Assembly: GCA_001600455.1 (NCBI GenBank)
Contig: BCKC01000005.1
Span: forward strand, 248,001-312,000
Direction: 5' to 3'
Length of the DNA stretch: 64,000 bases
Source of the DNA: Endocalyx cinctus
Lineage: Eukaryota > Ascomycota > Sordariomycetes > Amphisphaeriales > Apiosporaceae
The position numbers were made by a program, and so were the translations under genes. This document shows, one piece after another, positions 10,191 through 21,982 of the stretch (positions are counted from its first letter, which is position 1; each line of letters begins with the position of its first letter). A model generated the notes under the pieces. It was not told where the DNA came from, did no database searches, and saw only the letters and a program-made list of their open reading frames with translations.

Positions 10191-11048
10191 ATTCATCCAT
10201 CCCTAAGCAGAACAACAAAACTATGAAAGCAGTATCCTTTTCGGTCATTATTGGATGAATAGAAATTCAGTCGGTAACGATGATTCAAATGACGGTAGGG
10301 AGAGTAGGTTTGTTTTCTCCCCACGGACATTGAAAGAAAAGGGGCAGGGGCGGTTTTGACCGAAATTACTTGGTGTTGGAGAAATCCCTGGAAAAGGGGG
10401 TCGTTTTTGACCTCACTACACTCAACCGTTCGCTATATTTTCCTCACTTCTTTTTTTTCTTAAGTGAGATCATTCATTTTTTTTCTATTGGTTACATTGG
10501 GTGGTATACAAATGGAAGATGATGAAAATCAACCAGGTTTGGGATTGGTTACCTATTCTTCACCCTCAACTCATTCATTTCTCTTCTTCCATCTCCTTCA
10601 CCTCTTCACATTCCCTTATATAATCTTTCTATAATATACACAGTTCAGACAGATCACACATTATCATTTGAATAATTTGACTCTTTTTCTTCCTCGAGAA
10701 AGTAGAAAAGGAAAATTAGCTTCTCCCTTTTGCTTTTCTTCGCTTATCCCCAATCCACAATATCCTCTTTATATATCCCAGGCCTCTTCCCCGGAAGATG
10801 CAAAAGGATCCAAATGCAACAGTAAAAGCACATTTTTAAGTATGTTTTGAGTAGAGTTCGGGTATGTTGTTTTGCGCTTTGTAAAAATTTCCTATAGCCT
10901 GACAAATTATAGATAAGTCGGCTAGGAAATTAGATGCGTACGAATGTACGTAAGACGAGGTGAGCAACCAAAAGCGGTCACACGATGTATTAATACAATT
11001 TTGTTCATCCGAGGAGTGTATGTGATCCAAGGACGAAGGGTATGGTGT
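10191..11048. other. Intergenic region
   Basis: About 860 bp between the secreted protein and the convergent TIM50 gene. It is T-rich with several poly-T runs and pyrimidine tracts at 10560-10620. No gene, repeat family or RNA element was recognised. Confidence 0.45.
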
Positions 11049-12799
11049 TCATTTCTTAGCCTCGTCAGACGGAGAGCTTTCAGGGGTGCCGAACCATCCT
11101 GTGAAGGATGACTTCATGCTGCTCATAGCTTCGGCCTGTTGCTTTTCGATAGCGGCTTGCTCCTCTTTGAGCCATTTTTCTCCATTCTTGCGGATCTCTT
11201 CCTCCATCATCATGTAGTTCCGCTGTCCGCGTTCTCTGGCGATGTCCTGGATCATCTTGCCCTGGGCGAAGGCTTCTGAAGGGCTCTGCTCACCCTCGGC
11301 CGGAACCATCATGCTCATGTTGGCCGGTTTCAAGCCTAGCATGCCGCCAAGAGCGCCCATCCCGGATGATCTGGATCGCTTTTTAGACTGTAGCTGTTTC
11401 TGAAACTCCGTGCGCGCAATCGCTTCACGTCGCGCGAATTCCGTAGGAATGTGCTTGCCCTCGAAGGATTTCAGGACTTGCCGCACGTCCTTGTATTGAA
11501 TGGTGTGGATATATTCGAGGAATGGGATAAGAGAGACGAGCTCCTTATCGTCCTTGTTGCCAGTCCACGGATCCAAAACGATGGCGTTTTCGGGCTGATT
11601 CTGCACGTGAGCTGCCTTCGAGTCGATAATGATGACCTTGGATAGATCACGGTTTAGATAGGATAGATCCTGCATATCACAAAAAGAGGAAACGTCAGTC
11701 ATATAATAGGATTTCGAATTATGTAGTTCATGAAACTTACCTTAACAATTTCGCCGTCCTTGTATTTTGTCGCCTCTCTGAACAGAGGATAGACGATGAA
11801 GTGGTAAGGATCTAATTTCCGAACAATGGGTTCGGCGATGGCGTAAGGAACACTCGTGAACAAGACCAGTTCATAGTATTGACTGAGATAGTGGAGGAAA
11901 TAGTCGGCACCGGGGCGCTTCGCAATTCTCCAGCCCTTTTCGCGCGTCCATTCGCTGTGGACCAACATGTCTTCGAGACTTATACATAAAGTGTAAGGGC
12001 GCTCATATAAAGGATCCGGGTCCGGCAAAAGCTTTTCGAAAGCGGGGTCCTTGTAATAGTCGGTAACTTCAGTGAGGCGGGAAACTGCACGTTTCCACCA
12101 TAGACCTACAGACCATCCATTGGGGATGTCGGGATGAGCTTTGATCTCTTCCTCAGTCTCCCACTCGCGACCTAGGTACGATATTCCGACGACAGAGAAA
12201 CCGAGCCCAGCAAGATACATCCACTTGGCCCTCTGGGCTCTGCGCTTCTCGGTAGAGCTTATATACGCCGACGCAGGTAACTCTCCTTTACCCCGTCCAC
12301 CACTTCGGGTCTCGGTCTCCTCCGTGGCCTCCTCTTTCTCCGATTCCTTGAGAGAATCTAGTTCTGACTTTTTGGTAGAACCGCTCATTTCGTATTCGAG
12401 AGTCGAGGGAATTCCTTTGGTCAGATCCGGTAGAGAGCCCATCTCAGGTTTTTCTGTAGTAGGCTCGGCAGGTTCAGATTCGGAGACTGGTTCTTGTTTA
12501 GGGGTAGAGCCCTGAGGCCGAGACTTCTTTGCCATGCCACGAGTCCATATTGTAGGTGTTATCGATATAGTAGCTCGGGATGTGCCTAGGACAGGAATGA
12601 TCGATCTCGAAGGGAGGGTTGATTGAGATTGAAGAGCTTGAGTATGAGAGAACACAGTCCTAGATGGAGTAATCCTTGTAGCTATACGACTTGATGATAT
12701 AGAATTTGGTATAGCAACTCTTGTGGCGCTTGATGTTGACAAGGCTGATTTTGAGAGGGCAGATTGTCGCGCAGTGTGCGCAAAGCTTCTCGGTAGCAT
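11049..12799 (-). CDS. TIM50: Mitochondrial import inner membrane translocase subunit TIM50
   Basis: Two exons, 12799-11741 and 11669-11049, with a 71 bp GT-AG intron in phase 0, give 559 residues. The N-terminus is rich in Ser, Arg and Ala without acids (MLPRSFAHTARQSALSKSAL), a mitochondrial presequence. A single transmembrane helix, WMYLAGLGFSVVGISYLG, follows at about residues 190-210. The C-terminal half has the FCP1/NIF-like HAD fold: LCISLEDMLVHSEWT (the usual DxDx site altered, as in TIM50), RPGADYFLHYLSQYYELVLF and IVLDPWTGNKDDKELVSLIP. The C-terminal ~100 residues form a charged coiled-coil-like tail. TIM50 is the receptor of the TIM23 complex in the intermembrane space that receives presequence proteins from TOM. 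Length and order agree with the fungal family. Confidence 0.95.
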
Positions 12800-14024
12800 T
12801 TTAGCAATTGATTTCCGAGTTCTTTCTACCAGTGCAGCACACTTTCAAAGTAACTAGGTAAGTCCTATAAATTATACAGAATACGAATTCATTGATAAAA
12901 CTGTGTTATGTGTGAACAACAAATTACAAAAGAGACATGTAATGATCTCTTATGAGATGGAATGATTTTGATGTGTGATGTAGCTAACTTTTTTTTTTTC
13001 TCAGAGACGCTAGTAATAATTGGAGCTGCCCCAGCTGCCCAGTATTAAATGGATTTCAATTAACACGGTATTATGTCATGCCATGTTTCTACAGCAAATG
13101 GATCCAATCATCTTTATCATCTATTGATGATATTAAACTACCGGATTATATTAAGTTAACCGATTAGCTGTTAATCGATAATGAATAACTGAAGCATTCT
13201 AATCTAAATGCCGACAATTCCGTTAACGGCTCGTAGTCTAGACCTCATTCTTAAATAATCTGTAATACTCCGTACTCATTCATCTTCGTCTATATTAGCT
13301 ACATATTATATAGAAACACAATATTACCAGAAGTTTTCTTCTATTCAGTTTACTTTTTACGTTTTGAACCTCTTTCTTTTATATATACTACTTTGTGAAT
13401 TCCTCCTAATAGTGAATAAAATGGCATCTACATGTGCTGTATTTTAGAGGGTGGTAGCCATTTGTCAAGATATCTATCGCCATGGCACCACCCTCTATAG
13501 ATGCCATATCGTATTCCAATACTTGTACACATAAAAAGTTTGCAAAACTTACAAACTAAACTTGTCTTCGAATACTTCTCTACTTAACTGTTAACTTCGT
13601 CAAATTTCGTCTACTGTTATTAAAGTAATCAGGTTGACTTGATTTGATCTCATCAACATTCATCGCCACTTTCCATCGCTGTTACCTTTTTATAACCTCC
13701 TTACTACTTTTAAGTAGTCAATCTTTTTTAAGACCCCTCACTCATTAACGGTACAATATCAAAAGTACTACTCTGTCAACAAGCGCACCTACTACAACAA
13801 CATTAGGTCCATATCTTTTCACCTCTTCTTTTTCACTTCTTGTCCACTTACATAGTAGTATCCATTATACTTTGGTGGTTGTGAATTTATAATATACGCC
13901 ACTTCCATTACTCATCATTCACTTCTTAAACCACAATCCCAATCCCAATCCCGAAAGAACTATCACGTTATCGAAGAAGAGAAGGTTTTTCTTAGAGAAG
14001 AAGGAACGAAGAGACAGTGACAAG
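12800..14024. other. Shared upstream region of TIM50 and the 2EXR-like gene
   Basis: 1.2 kb between divergent genes. It is AT-rich, with a pyrimidine-rich stretch before 14025 that would be the leader of the plus-strand gene. The only clear structure is the nested inverted repeat at 13421-13507, described separately. Confidence 0.5.
13421..13507. repeat. Nested inverted repeat able to form a two-stem hairpin
   Basis: ATGGCATCTA (13421-13430) pairs perfectly with TAGATGCCAT (13498-13507). Inside it AGAGGGTGGT (13446-13455) pairs with ACCACCCTCT (13487-13496), extended by GCCA/TGGC after a one-base bulge. The loop is about 22 nt, and an asymmetric 15-nt insert separates the two stems on the left arm. 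Two independently perfect 10-bp arms in register are unlikely by chance. It could be a small transposon remnant, a structured transcript or a milRNA-like precursor. Confidence 0.65.
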
Positions 14025-15059
14025 ATGCGTCGCAAGATTACAAATAAGGCACCTAAGGTTGCCCCTACTACCTCATTCGCTACTTCAGGGCCTACACCAC
14101 TTTCATCGCCTTTTACTACTCCGTTGAGTTCGGCCGTTCCCTCATCGTATACCTCTGAAGCCGAAGTCGATACCAGCGATGAACTCTCCAAACTTTCGAT
14201 TGCCAACCTTTCACTCGGTCCTACCTCTACATCAGCCACCGTCCCAGGTCAGCCAAAACCAGTCAAGGCGAAACGAGTCAAGCAGAAGCCCTTCCAATTC
14301 CTCGGTCTACCTTCCGAACTCAGAGTTAGGGTTTACGAATATCACTTCGCCAATACTGGTCATGTACTCGACCTTGACCCCGACAACTACAAGCGTATCC
14401 ATCAGAAGCTAGCTATTCTTCGAGTCTGTCGCACTATCTATGTCGAAGCCTCGTACGCTTTTTATAGCAGTCACCCAGTTCGAGTTTTCCCGACTCACCC
14501 CGGACGTTTCTTCAAAGCTAAGAAGCCCCTTCTAGCGCGAATGAAACCATGTCAACGCGCCTGTATGACCTCACTAGAGTTGCGTCTCGGTCCTGGATGG
14601 AGTAAACCTCCTCGAGGATGGGTGGTGAACGAAGCTCTAGGTTTGAAGGATTGTATCAACGTCAATAAGCTAACCGTCTTCGTCGAATGTGACCCTGGTA
14701 ACGACATTTTTAAGGGTTTTCGCCAGCCGGGTGGCTTCTACGAAAGTTTCTCCAAATTACTCATGATTGATATTTTGAAGGAGATGCCTTGGGTAGAGCA
14801 CGTTGAGTTTGATGCTTGGCCCAGTGTTAAGAAGTCTGGGGGGCTAATGCGCGGCTTGATTGATGTATCTACAGGTAGAGATCTGAGGATCTCGTGGGGT
14901 CCCGAGCGAGGTTGGAGTGATGAGGAAGAAGTCGAACCACCCCCGACCCCCAACAATTTCTCCCGTCTGAAGACCATCGAGGATGACCATATCACCCCTG
15001 TCACCCCTGGCCCGCATATCCTGACGGCCGAATATCCCGTGACTCTTATCAGCATCTAG
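14025..15059 (+). CDS. 2EXR/F-box-like fungal protein
   Basis: Single-exon frame of 344 residues. Residues 1-85 are Ser/Thr/Pro-rich and disordered, followed by a basic patch (KAKRVKQKP). From residue 90, FQFLGLPSELRVRVYEYHFA resembles the short F-box-like helix of the fungal 2EXR/DUF7730 families, and LAILRVCRTIYVEASYAFYS at ~129-148 is the second conserved block (R-x-C-R-x-x-x-x-E-A). The remaining region has typical W and charged positions, and the tail is acidic with a PPTP stretch. These proteins are abundant in fungi and are thought to act as substrate adaptors, but their partners are mostly unknown. No introns or breaks. Family-level call only. Confidence 0.75.
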   Translation: MRRKITNKAPKVAPTTSFATSGPTPLSSPFTTPLSSAVPSSYTSEAEVDTSDELSKLSIANLSLGPTSTSATVPGQPKPVKAKRVKQKPFQFLGLPSELRVRVYEYHFANTGHVLDLDPDNYKRIHQKLAILRVCRTIYVEASYAFYSSHPVRVFPTHPGRFFKAKKPLLARMKPCQRACMTSLELRLGPGWSKPPRGWVVNEALGLKDCINVNKLTVFVECDPGNDIFKGFRQPGGFYESFSKLLMIDILKEMPWVEHVEFDAWPSVKKSGGLMRGLIDVSTGRDLRISWGPERGWSDEEEVEPPPTPNNFSRLKTIEDDHITPVTPGPHILTAEYPVTLISI

Positions 15060-17095
15060 ACCGACTTGTCATTTTCTCCCCTACTATGGTACGCACAAAT
15101 TTACATTGCACGAGTTGACAAATTGCTATGAAAACTAGGAGTTTATCAAAGCAAAATCAGATTTCAGAATATGGAAGATGAATTTTGAATGATTTGTATG
15201 ATGAAGTCTGGAACGAGACAACACATCATAAACGATGAATGAAGGATTATGAAAGATACGAAAGATAGAAGAGGCGATTTTCTATTCGGTAGACTCGACA
15301 ACATTATTATCGCATGCCGTACATTTTCTCTAGCACGGGCTTATATTATTCTATATGTGGCGGTTATGCAGCAGACAAATCCTTAATGTCGTCGTCGCGC
15401 AATGTGGTAGGTTCTGTCACGTACTTTGCATGTATCATGTAGCTAGAAATAGTTCAGTTCAGTCAATGGACAAATTGCCTAATAAATACAGTTATACAAG
15501 TAACTCGTGATCTCGTGATGAATACATACTGGTGGTTTCTTCCCCTTGTACTCTATTTTTTTTTCTTTTGGTATTTCAAGAATACAATACCCCTCAGGCA
15601 AGTTTACCAACCCGGGTCGAATCGGAACACGCCTGGCCCGTATTGCTTTTACCCTAAGTAGCCTAAGGAAGTGTCTACATTCTTGTAAGGTAATATAATA
15701 TATCAAAAGATCACTCACGAAAGAGATCAATGTCAATGCAAAGAGCGAAACTGTAAATGCTTCAGTGGTACGCTACCTGATCCCTTCGATGTTCTCCTCA
15801 TTCTAGCTCCAAATCTCTATCCCTGTGATATCAAAATCAAGCTGCCAGTTACCTCTCCATTGTTGAGGCTCATAAGAGAATGAAGTCATCTCATTTCCCA
15901 CAACCTAATGTCTAACCTCAGCGCGCCGCAACTGATCTTTCAAAGAAAGAAACTAAGTTTATTTTGTAGAGTATGAAGAGCCTGCCAACGCTAGCTCAAT
16001 AAAGCTGAGCGATGTTAGGCATTCGGGTCGACATGGGTGGGCTAACATCTCAAAATATATTTTCTAAATATCCATACAACATATATACATTCTCCGGAAG
16101 CAGGTGCTACAGCGAAGCCTCAGAGTTTCTTTTTCTCAGAGACTCGGGTGTTTGTCCTATTTGTGCTTGAAGGGGGATTGACACTTAATCCATATGCTAC
16201 CAGTAAGCTCGATAACGGATGAGGCCTCGAGCTTTTACTCACTCATATCAACTGTCGAGCCGTAACCATGGCTTGTCCCGCGAAGCTCCCTGCGCCCATT
16301 TCTTTACGTCGTAAGTGGGCCGCTCAGGTTAAATCCACCATCAACTGTTTACATGCAGGCCGAATTGTTTGAGGTCATGTAAAAGGGAACATGTTCTGAT
16401 TGATGTTAATAAGGAGGTATAGGGTTTCAACTTGGTTGGTGGATACACAGAGGGATGTGTAGATGAGGAGTTGGCCATGAAAATATTCGCCTGTCAGCCT
16501 GTATAGTACACTGATTCGAGTCCCATGCCTTTATACTTATGATACATGACTGAATTTTATATTTAGTTAAAACTCATAGCTGTAATTGACTGTTCTACAC
16601 AGAATAAACAAAGCCTGTTCATGAAGTACTGCCTTGACTGCCAGGGCCTGATTGCTTGAGTAAAGGAGGCGATATGTGATAAAACGTAATATTTAGATAA
16701 CGATGTAGTAGATTCACCCCACTATAGCGACGTCATTGGCCAATAATGCAGGAACCTGAGCTATACTCCCTGTTTCTACAGGGGGTTAAAATGCCCGGGC
16801 ACTTATCTAACGGCCTAGCAGCTTTATCGAACAAATAGGTACCCCACCAAAAATTTAATTTCTGAATCCCATCATGAATGAATTTCCCCATCATCCATCA
16901 GTAGGAATCGATAAGTCTAGGACCTTCAAAATACCCAAATCGGTTTATTCTAGCTAATTGGAATTGAAATAAGTAGATTCCCTGTAAAGACATCTACTTA
17001 GAATTTCTTTTTCGCCACATTATAATCACTACGCTTCTACCATTGAAGAGAAAATATTAGAAATTAGGAGGAACGATAAAAGAAAGGTTAAGAAA
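15060..17095. other. Intergenic region without recognisable gene
   Basis: Two kilobases of AT-rich DNA. The minus-strand frame at 15479-15736 is short, without motifs and unsupported. No repeats matching elsewhere in the window were noticed. The last ~200 bp must hold the promoter of the RRP41 gene. Confidence 0.45.
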
Positions 17096-17993
17096 ATGCC
17101 CCTCGACACATCCACCTACGATCTAGCTTTACTCCGGGTCGACGGTCGCCGCTGGAACGAGCTGCGCCGACTCAATGCCCAGATCCGCACCCAGGCCTCC
17201 GCCGATGGCTCCTCGTATCTCGAGATGGGCAACACAAAGGTCATGTGTATCGTTTCGGGACCTAGCGAGGATAAGCGACGGGGAGGTGGTGGTTCGGGTG
17301 CTGCAGGCGGTGGAAACGAAGCAGAGGTTGTAGTCAGCATCGTTATTGCCGGATTTAGCGGTACGGATCGAAAGAAGCGCGCCAGGAGCGATAAGTGCGT
17401 ATTCCCTATTCCTGCTCTCCTATTTATTTATTCAAGTAAAATAACTAACAAGACGCGTAAATAACCCTAGACGTATCCAAGAGCTCCAAACCACTCTCTC
17501 CAAATCTCTCTCGGCGACGCTACATACGCACTTATACCCGCGCAGCACGATCAGTATCTCGCTATACGTCCTGGCGCAAGACGGGTCCCTGTTAGCGTCT
17601 CTGATCAACGCCTCGACCCTCGCCCTGATCGACGCCGGTATACCCATGACGGACTATTTGGCGGCGTGCACCTCCGGATCGACGAGCACGCACGCGGCCG
17701 GCGACGAGAACGCCGATCCCATCATCGACCTGAACGCCCAGGAAGAGCAGGAACTGCCGTTCCTGACGCTGGCCACCCTCGGCGCCACGGATAAGATAGG
17801 CGTCCTCGTGTGCGAGAGCCGTGTGCAGATCTCGAGGCTGGAAGGCATGATGGCTTCGGGCGCCGACGCTTGTAAGCAGATAAGAGCCTTTCTCGACAGC
17901 GTCGTTAGGGATAAAGGCGCGAAGATGGTCAGCGATGGGACGGTCGAGCCGGGAGAGGATGTTGGGACAGGGGGGATGGAAGTGGACGATTAA
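17096..17993 (+). CDS. RRP41: Exosome complex subunit RRP41 (RNase PH family)
   Basis: Exons 17096-17394 and 17471-17993 (76 bp intron, GTGCGT donor) encode 273 residues. The N-terminus carries the typical RRP41 signature LLRVDGRRWNELRRLNAQI and then SSYLEMGNTKVMCIVSGP. The second exon supplies STISISLYVLAQDGSLLASL, LALIDAGIPMTDYLAACT and the RNase PH C-terminal helices. RRP41 is a ring subunit of the nuclear and cytoplasmic exosome that degrades and trims RNA 3' to 5'; in fungi the ring is structural rather than catalytic. A Gly-rich insert (GGGGSGAAGGG, about residues 62-73) is longer than usual. The short acidic tail GGMEVDD ends the protein. It converges with the PDI gene, the stops being 261 bp apart. 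Confidence 0.93.
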
Positions 17994-18254
17994 TTTGAAA
18001 ATTCGAGCTGGGTAGAGGTAACGATAAAAAAAAGAGCCAAGACAAAATATAAATGCATGATAGGTTATTCCTCGTGGATCACGTTCACATATGAGTTTAC
18101 ATGGTAAGTTGCACAATTCTCTATCCATCTAACTAGATCTACAAAATTTGTTTGTTATTATTTACTTCCTTATTTTTTTTTTTGGTAGTGTTATTGTTCT
18201 TTTCAAAACTAAGCTACATTGATACCTACATCAACTAACAAATACCTATTTAGT

Positions 18255-19771
18255 CTACAGTTCCTCATGCTTAGGGGGTGCGTCGGTATACTCAGGGGTC
18301 GGCTCTGCGCCTTGCCAAGAAGTTGACTCGGCATCTGTCTCGATCTCAATTTCAACCTCTTCCTCTACCTTGACCTCGACCGTCTCAGCAGGCTTGGCGG
18401 TCTCTTCGCCGACGAGACCTTCAGGAAGCTTGTTCTTGGCACCTTCGTTCATGCGAATGCTGTCAATCCAGGCCTCAACGCTCTCCGAAGAGAAGTCGCC
18501 ATCGTAGCGTCGCCACCAGTTCCTCTTCGCGTTCACGGCGATGATCTCGACCTCGCCTGATAGCTCCAGACTTTTGGCCACGTATCCGGTAGCGTCATTG
18601 TCCGCATGTACCTCGTAAAAGGGGAACAAGTGACGCTCGCTCTGGGCATGTTTGTGTGCAATCTCAGAAACACTGCTAAGTGCTTTCTCTGCTGTTTCGC
18701 CGTGGGCGGACGGAACAAAAGCAAGGACGCAGATTCGAGATTTGGGGTTCAGGCATTCACTGGTAAGCTGGTCGGCCGACGAGATGGTGGGGATGGCAGG
18801 CACAACTACTGGGGCGGGTTCGGCCTCGACGGTGGTTTCGGGCTCGGCTGAAGACGTGGTCTCCGAAGAGGCTGGCTTCTTTTCTTTCTTCTCCTTCTTT
18901 TCCTTCTTCTCGCTCTTGGATTTGCCAGTTGCCGGATCAGGGTTAGGTTCGGCGGCTTGGGACAAGAACTTCAACATGCCCTCTTTCTTCATCTCGCCAT
19001 CGTACACCACTGGCTCTTTTCCGGCACCGGGGACGAGGACAAGGGTCGGGAAAGAATCGATTCCGAACTTCTCGGTGGCCTTCGTCTCCTTGCTCCGGAC
19101 CTGGGCAATGGGGATGACGTCTAGGAAGTCGATAGCGAGGCTCTTGAGTAAAGCACTTGTGGTACCCTTCTCGGTGAAGAGGATGGCCTTGGGTTTCTCC
19201 TCGTCGGTCTCAAGAAAGCTGTCAATCTCCTTGTCGGTGACACGCTTAACGTGGTTGTTAATCTTGTCGACGACAGCATCGACAATAGCTTTCGCAGATC
19301 GGGCGCCTTGGTAGTCCTCCACGATAGGCTTCTTGCCCTTACCGGGGCGGACTGTCTTGAGGGTGGGGAAACCCTTAACACCCATCATGCCACACAGTTG
19401 CTTGTTCTCGTCATCGTCGCAGTTAACAGCGGCGACCTTGGCCAGACCATCTAGATTCTTGGCCGCCTTCTCATAGGCGGGCTTAAGATTCTGACAGTGT
19501 CCACACCAAGGGGCATAAAACTCTACGACCTTTACATTTTGTTAACTAATTGTTATTTCTCGATTTATTTAAGTAGTGACAAAAAGAAGAAAGAATATCT
19601 TACAGATGTGTAGTTGGATTTGTTGATCAACTTGTCAAAGTTCTTAGCATTTACTTGTAACACCGGCGAACTTTTGAGATACAAGCCGTCGGCCTGCGCT
19701 GTAGGAAAAGCGGATAACAGAGCTACGGCGGCAATAGCTGCCGTTGTGGGGTTGAAGTTGAATGTATGCAT
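18255..19771 (-). CDS. ER protein disulfide isomerase-like protein with one CGHC thioredoxin site
   Basis: Exons 19771-19604 and 19529-18255, with a 74 bp intron in phase 0, give 480 residues. Residues 1-27 are a signal peptide (TAAIAAVALLSAFPTAQA). The splice joins to VVEFYAPWCGHCQNLKPAYE, with the active-site cysteines at 65 and 68. A second thioredoxin-like region without a CxxC follows (AILFTEKGTTSALLKSLAID, FGIDSFPTLVLVPG), then a Lys/Glu linker and a third fold-like block with Cys residues. The C-terminus is HEEL, a KDEL-like retrieval signal. This is the layout of fungal P5/MPD1-like PDIs (PDIA6 group), which oxidise and isomerise disulfides in the ER. It shares a 683 bp divergent promoter with VTA1. 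Confidence 0.9.
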
Positions 19772-20454
19772 GTTTGCTTTTGTAGCGTATACTCACTCCT
19801 CTTCCCTCTTGCTTTTAGATGAGTGAGTGAGTAATTTAGTACTTAATAGTTAATCAGAATATGCGTGTAAGTACTCGAGCTATAATATAAAGTTATTTAG
19901 GTAAGGTAAGGTAAGGTAACAGAGAGAATAAAACCGAAAGAATTATGAAAAGAAGCTATTGATATATTTATTGGATCATGATCATGACAGATATATAGAT
20001 TCAAACGATCCTTAAATAATTTATTTTCTCACAATCGATTATTAACTGGAGGGTAATGAGCCGGTTTTATTATCGAATGTTGGCATGTTCTCCAGAGAAG
20101 GATATAGAAAAGGCCACGGTGGAAATCTGAACTGAACCCCCGCCAATGATGATGAAGATTAACCAAGAAGCTTAAGCCACAAAATAACGTGGCGCGAGCT
20201 TTCTCTATTCGGGTTTATTCAACCGAGTTGTTATCTCTTTTTATCCCCCTAGCAGCCCTAGCTAATTGAATTTAGGGAGGTGGGGAGCATCATAGCGGTA
20301 ACAGGCAAGATAGGCATCATTTTACACTTCGTCACTTTTCTCCACTACAGTATATTTATGTCGGTGCCTTTCAACGATATACCAATTTCAATTCATTTAA
20401 TATATTTCTCAACCGACATATTCGATCCCACAAAGAACAATCAGAAACCCGATC
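19772..20454. promoter_or_regulatory. Divergent promoter region of the PDI and VTA1 genes
   Basis: 683 bp between two divergent start codons. It contains four GGTAA-type pentamers in tandem at 19898-19919 and an AACGTGGC sequence near 20189, resembling the core of Hac1-type unfolded-protein-response elements. Given the PDI downstream, UPR control would be sensible, but one short match is weak evidence. Confidence 0.35.
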
Positions 20455-21982
20455 ATGGCGGCTAGTCTACCGCCTCCGCTAAAGCAGGCGGGCATAACCC
20501 CGTTCTACGTACGCGCCGCTCAGCTCGAAAATGCGAAACCTGTTATTGCGTACTGGTGTATGTACCTGATTGATTATTTACTCAACTTATCCATCAGATA
20601 AATATTATACAAAAGGTTGCTAATTAGATATGTACATATATGTTAAATAGGCCAATACTGGATCGTAAACCAAATCCTTGCAAAACAACTTCATAGCACA
20701 GATCAGGAATGTCTCGAATTCACGACTACTTTGATGGATAAGCTAGAACAAGTGCGATAGAAATTTCCTGAAAGATATACATATATAAATATATAGAAGA
20801 AACCGACTCTAATATGGAAACCAGACAAAATCAAATAATGCAGGCAACGATGCCATACTCGACGACGTCGCCGGTCAAGCTTACGTCGAACAGTTCGCCC
20901 AAGAGACCTTCGAGAGGGCGTTAAAGCCGCTAAAAGCGAATAAAGTGACACAACAGACGGCCAGCACATTCGAAGCGGCCGCAACCTTCTTTCAACTCGT
21001 CAACATCTGGGGGAAGCCCGATAAGGAGACGCTGGACAAGATTAAATACGCTAAATGGAACGCCGCGCGCATACTGAAAGCTATCAAAGAAGGGAAAGAT
21101 CCGAACGAGTCGAATCCTAAACAGGAAGAAGAGAGCACACCTGCGCTGGATCCGATCGAAGCCGAGCTGCAGATGCTAACTTCGGGCGCACAGCAGCCGA
21201 GGCAGGCGACGGTGGAGGATGTCCCGGACGATGGAAGCGCCAAGGACATACCGCAACAAGCTACATACTCACTAAGCCCGCCAACCGTACCCGTATCTGC
21301 CCCGACGTCACCTTTACCACCCACTGCGCCGGTGCCGGAACAGGTATCACCCATCGCGCCGCCGGATCCGCCATCTGCCGACCCGGGAAGCTATTTCCCT
21401 CCCGCCGCTCCCCCGCCTCCCGCCTCGGTTCAAAGCCCTCTAGACCTACCGTCCACGAGCAGCATGCCGCCTCCAAACCGGGGTCCTTACGCCGACGACG
21501 CGGCCGCGGGTTCGCCGCCGCTCGTCATTCCCAGTCCTAGCGCCCACGATCCCTCGTTGCCGATGGCCCCCCCGTCCGCTCCGGCGCCGTCGAATTTCCC
21601 TCCCGCGTCGGCTTCCGCTACGTCCCCCACCTCGCCTCAAAATTTCTATCAGCCGCCGCCGACGATGCCTCCCGGCAACCAGTTCGCCGCCGCGCCGTCC
21701 CCTTACGCGCAACACATACAGCAACCGCAACCGTACGCGCCTACGCCTACTCCTCCGGTAGCGCCTCAGCAAAGCCAGAGTTATTACTCGGCTCAGCCGC
21801 AGCAGCAGTACGGCGGTGGTGGTAGCGGTAGCGGTAGCGGAGGCGGGTATAATACGGACGACATGGCGATGGTGCAGGCGCAGAAACACGCTCGGTGGGC
21901 TATCTCGGCCCTGAACTTTGAAGACGTGCCTACCGCGGTTAAGGAGCTAAGGGACGCGCTGGCGGCGTTGGGGGCGCGGTGA
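20455..21982 (+). CDS. VTA1: Vacuolar protein sorting-associated protein VTA1
   Basis: Three exons, 20455-20557, 20651-20751 and 20825-21982, give 453 residues. The N-terminal half is the tandem MIT-like domain: FYVRAAQLENAKPVIAYWCQ, then LHSTDQECLEFTTTLMDKLE and AYVEQFAQETFERALKPLK. The middle (~210-400) is a long Pro/Ser/Ala-rich disordered linker with PPxP repeats and a GSGSGSGGG run. The C-terminal VSL block is HARWAISALNFEDVPTAVKE, followed by LRDALAALGAR. VTA1 activates the AAA ATPase Vps4 and binds ESCRT-III at endosomes. The third exon must start at 20825: the more obvious acceptor closer to the coding block (about 20852) breaks the frame, whereas 20825 restores the residues expected between the two helices. 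Confidence 0.93.

Noticed and set aside
13919..14239. 106-codon minus-strand frame over the start of the 2EXR-like gene
   Set aside because: Antisense to a Ser/Thr-rich coding start; no support.
20852..20860. Acceptor ATGCAG as the start of VTA1 exon 3
   Set aside because: It would shift the frame; the acceptor ending at 20824 keeps frame and adds the residues expected between the helices.
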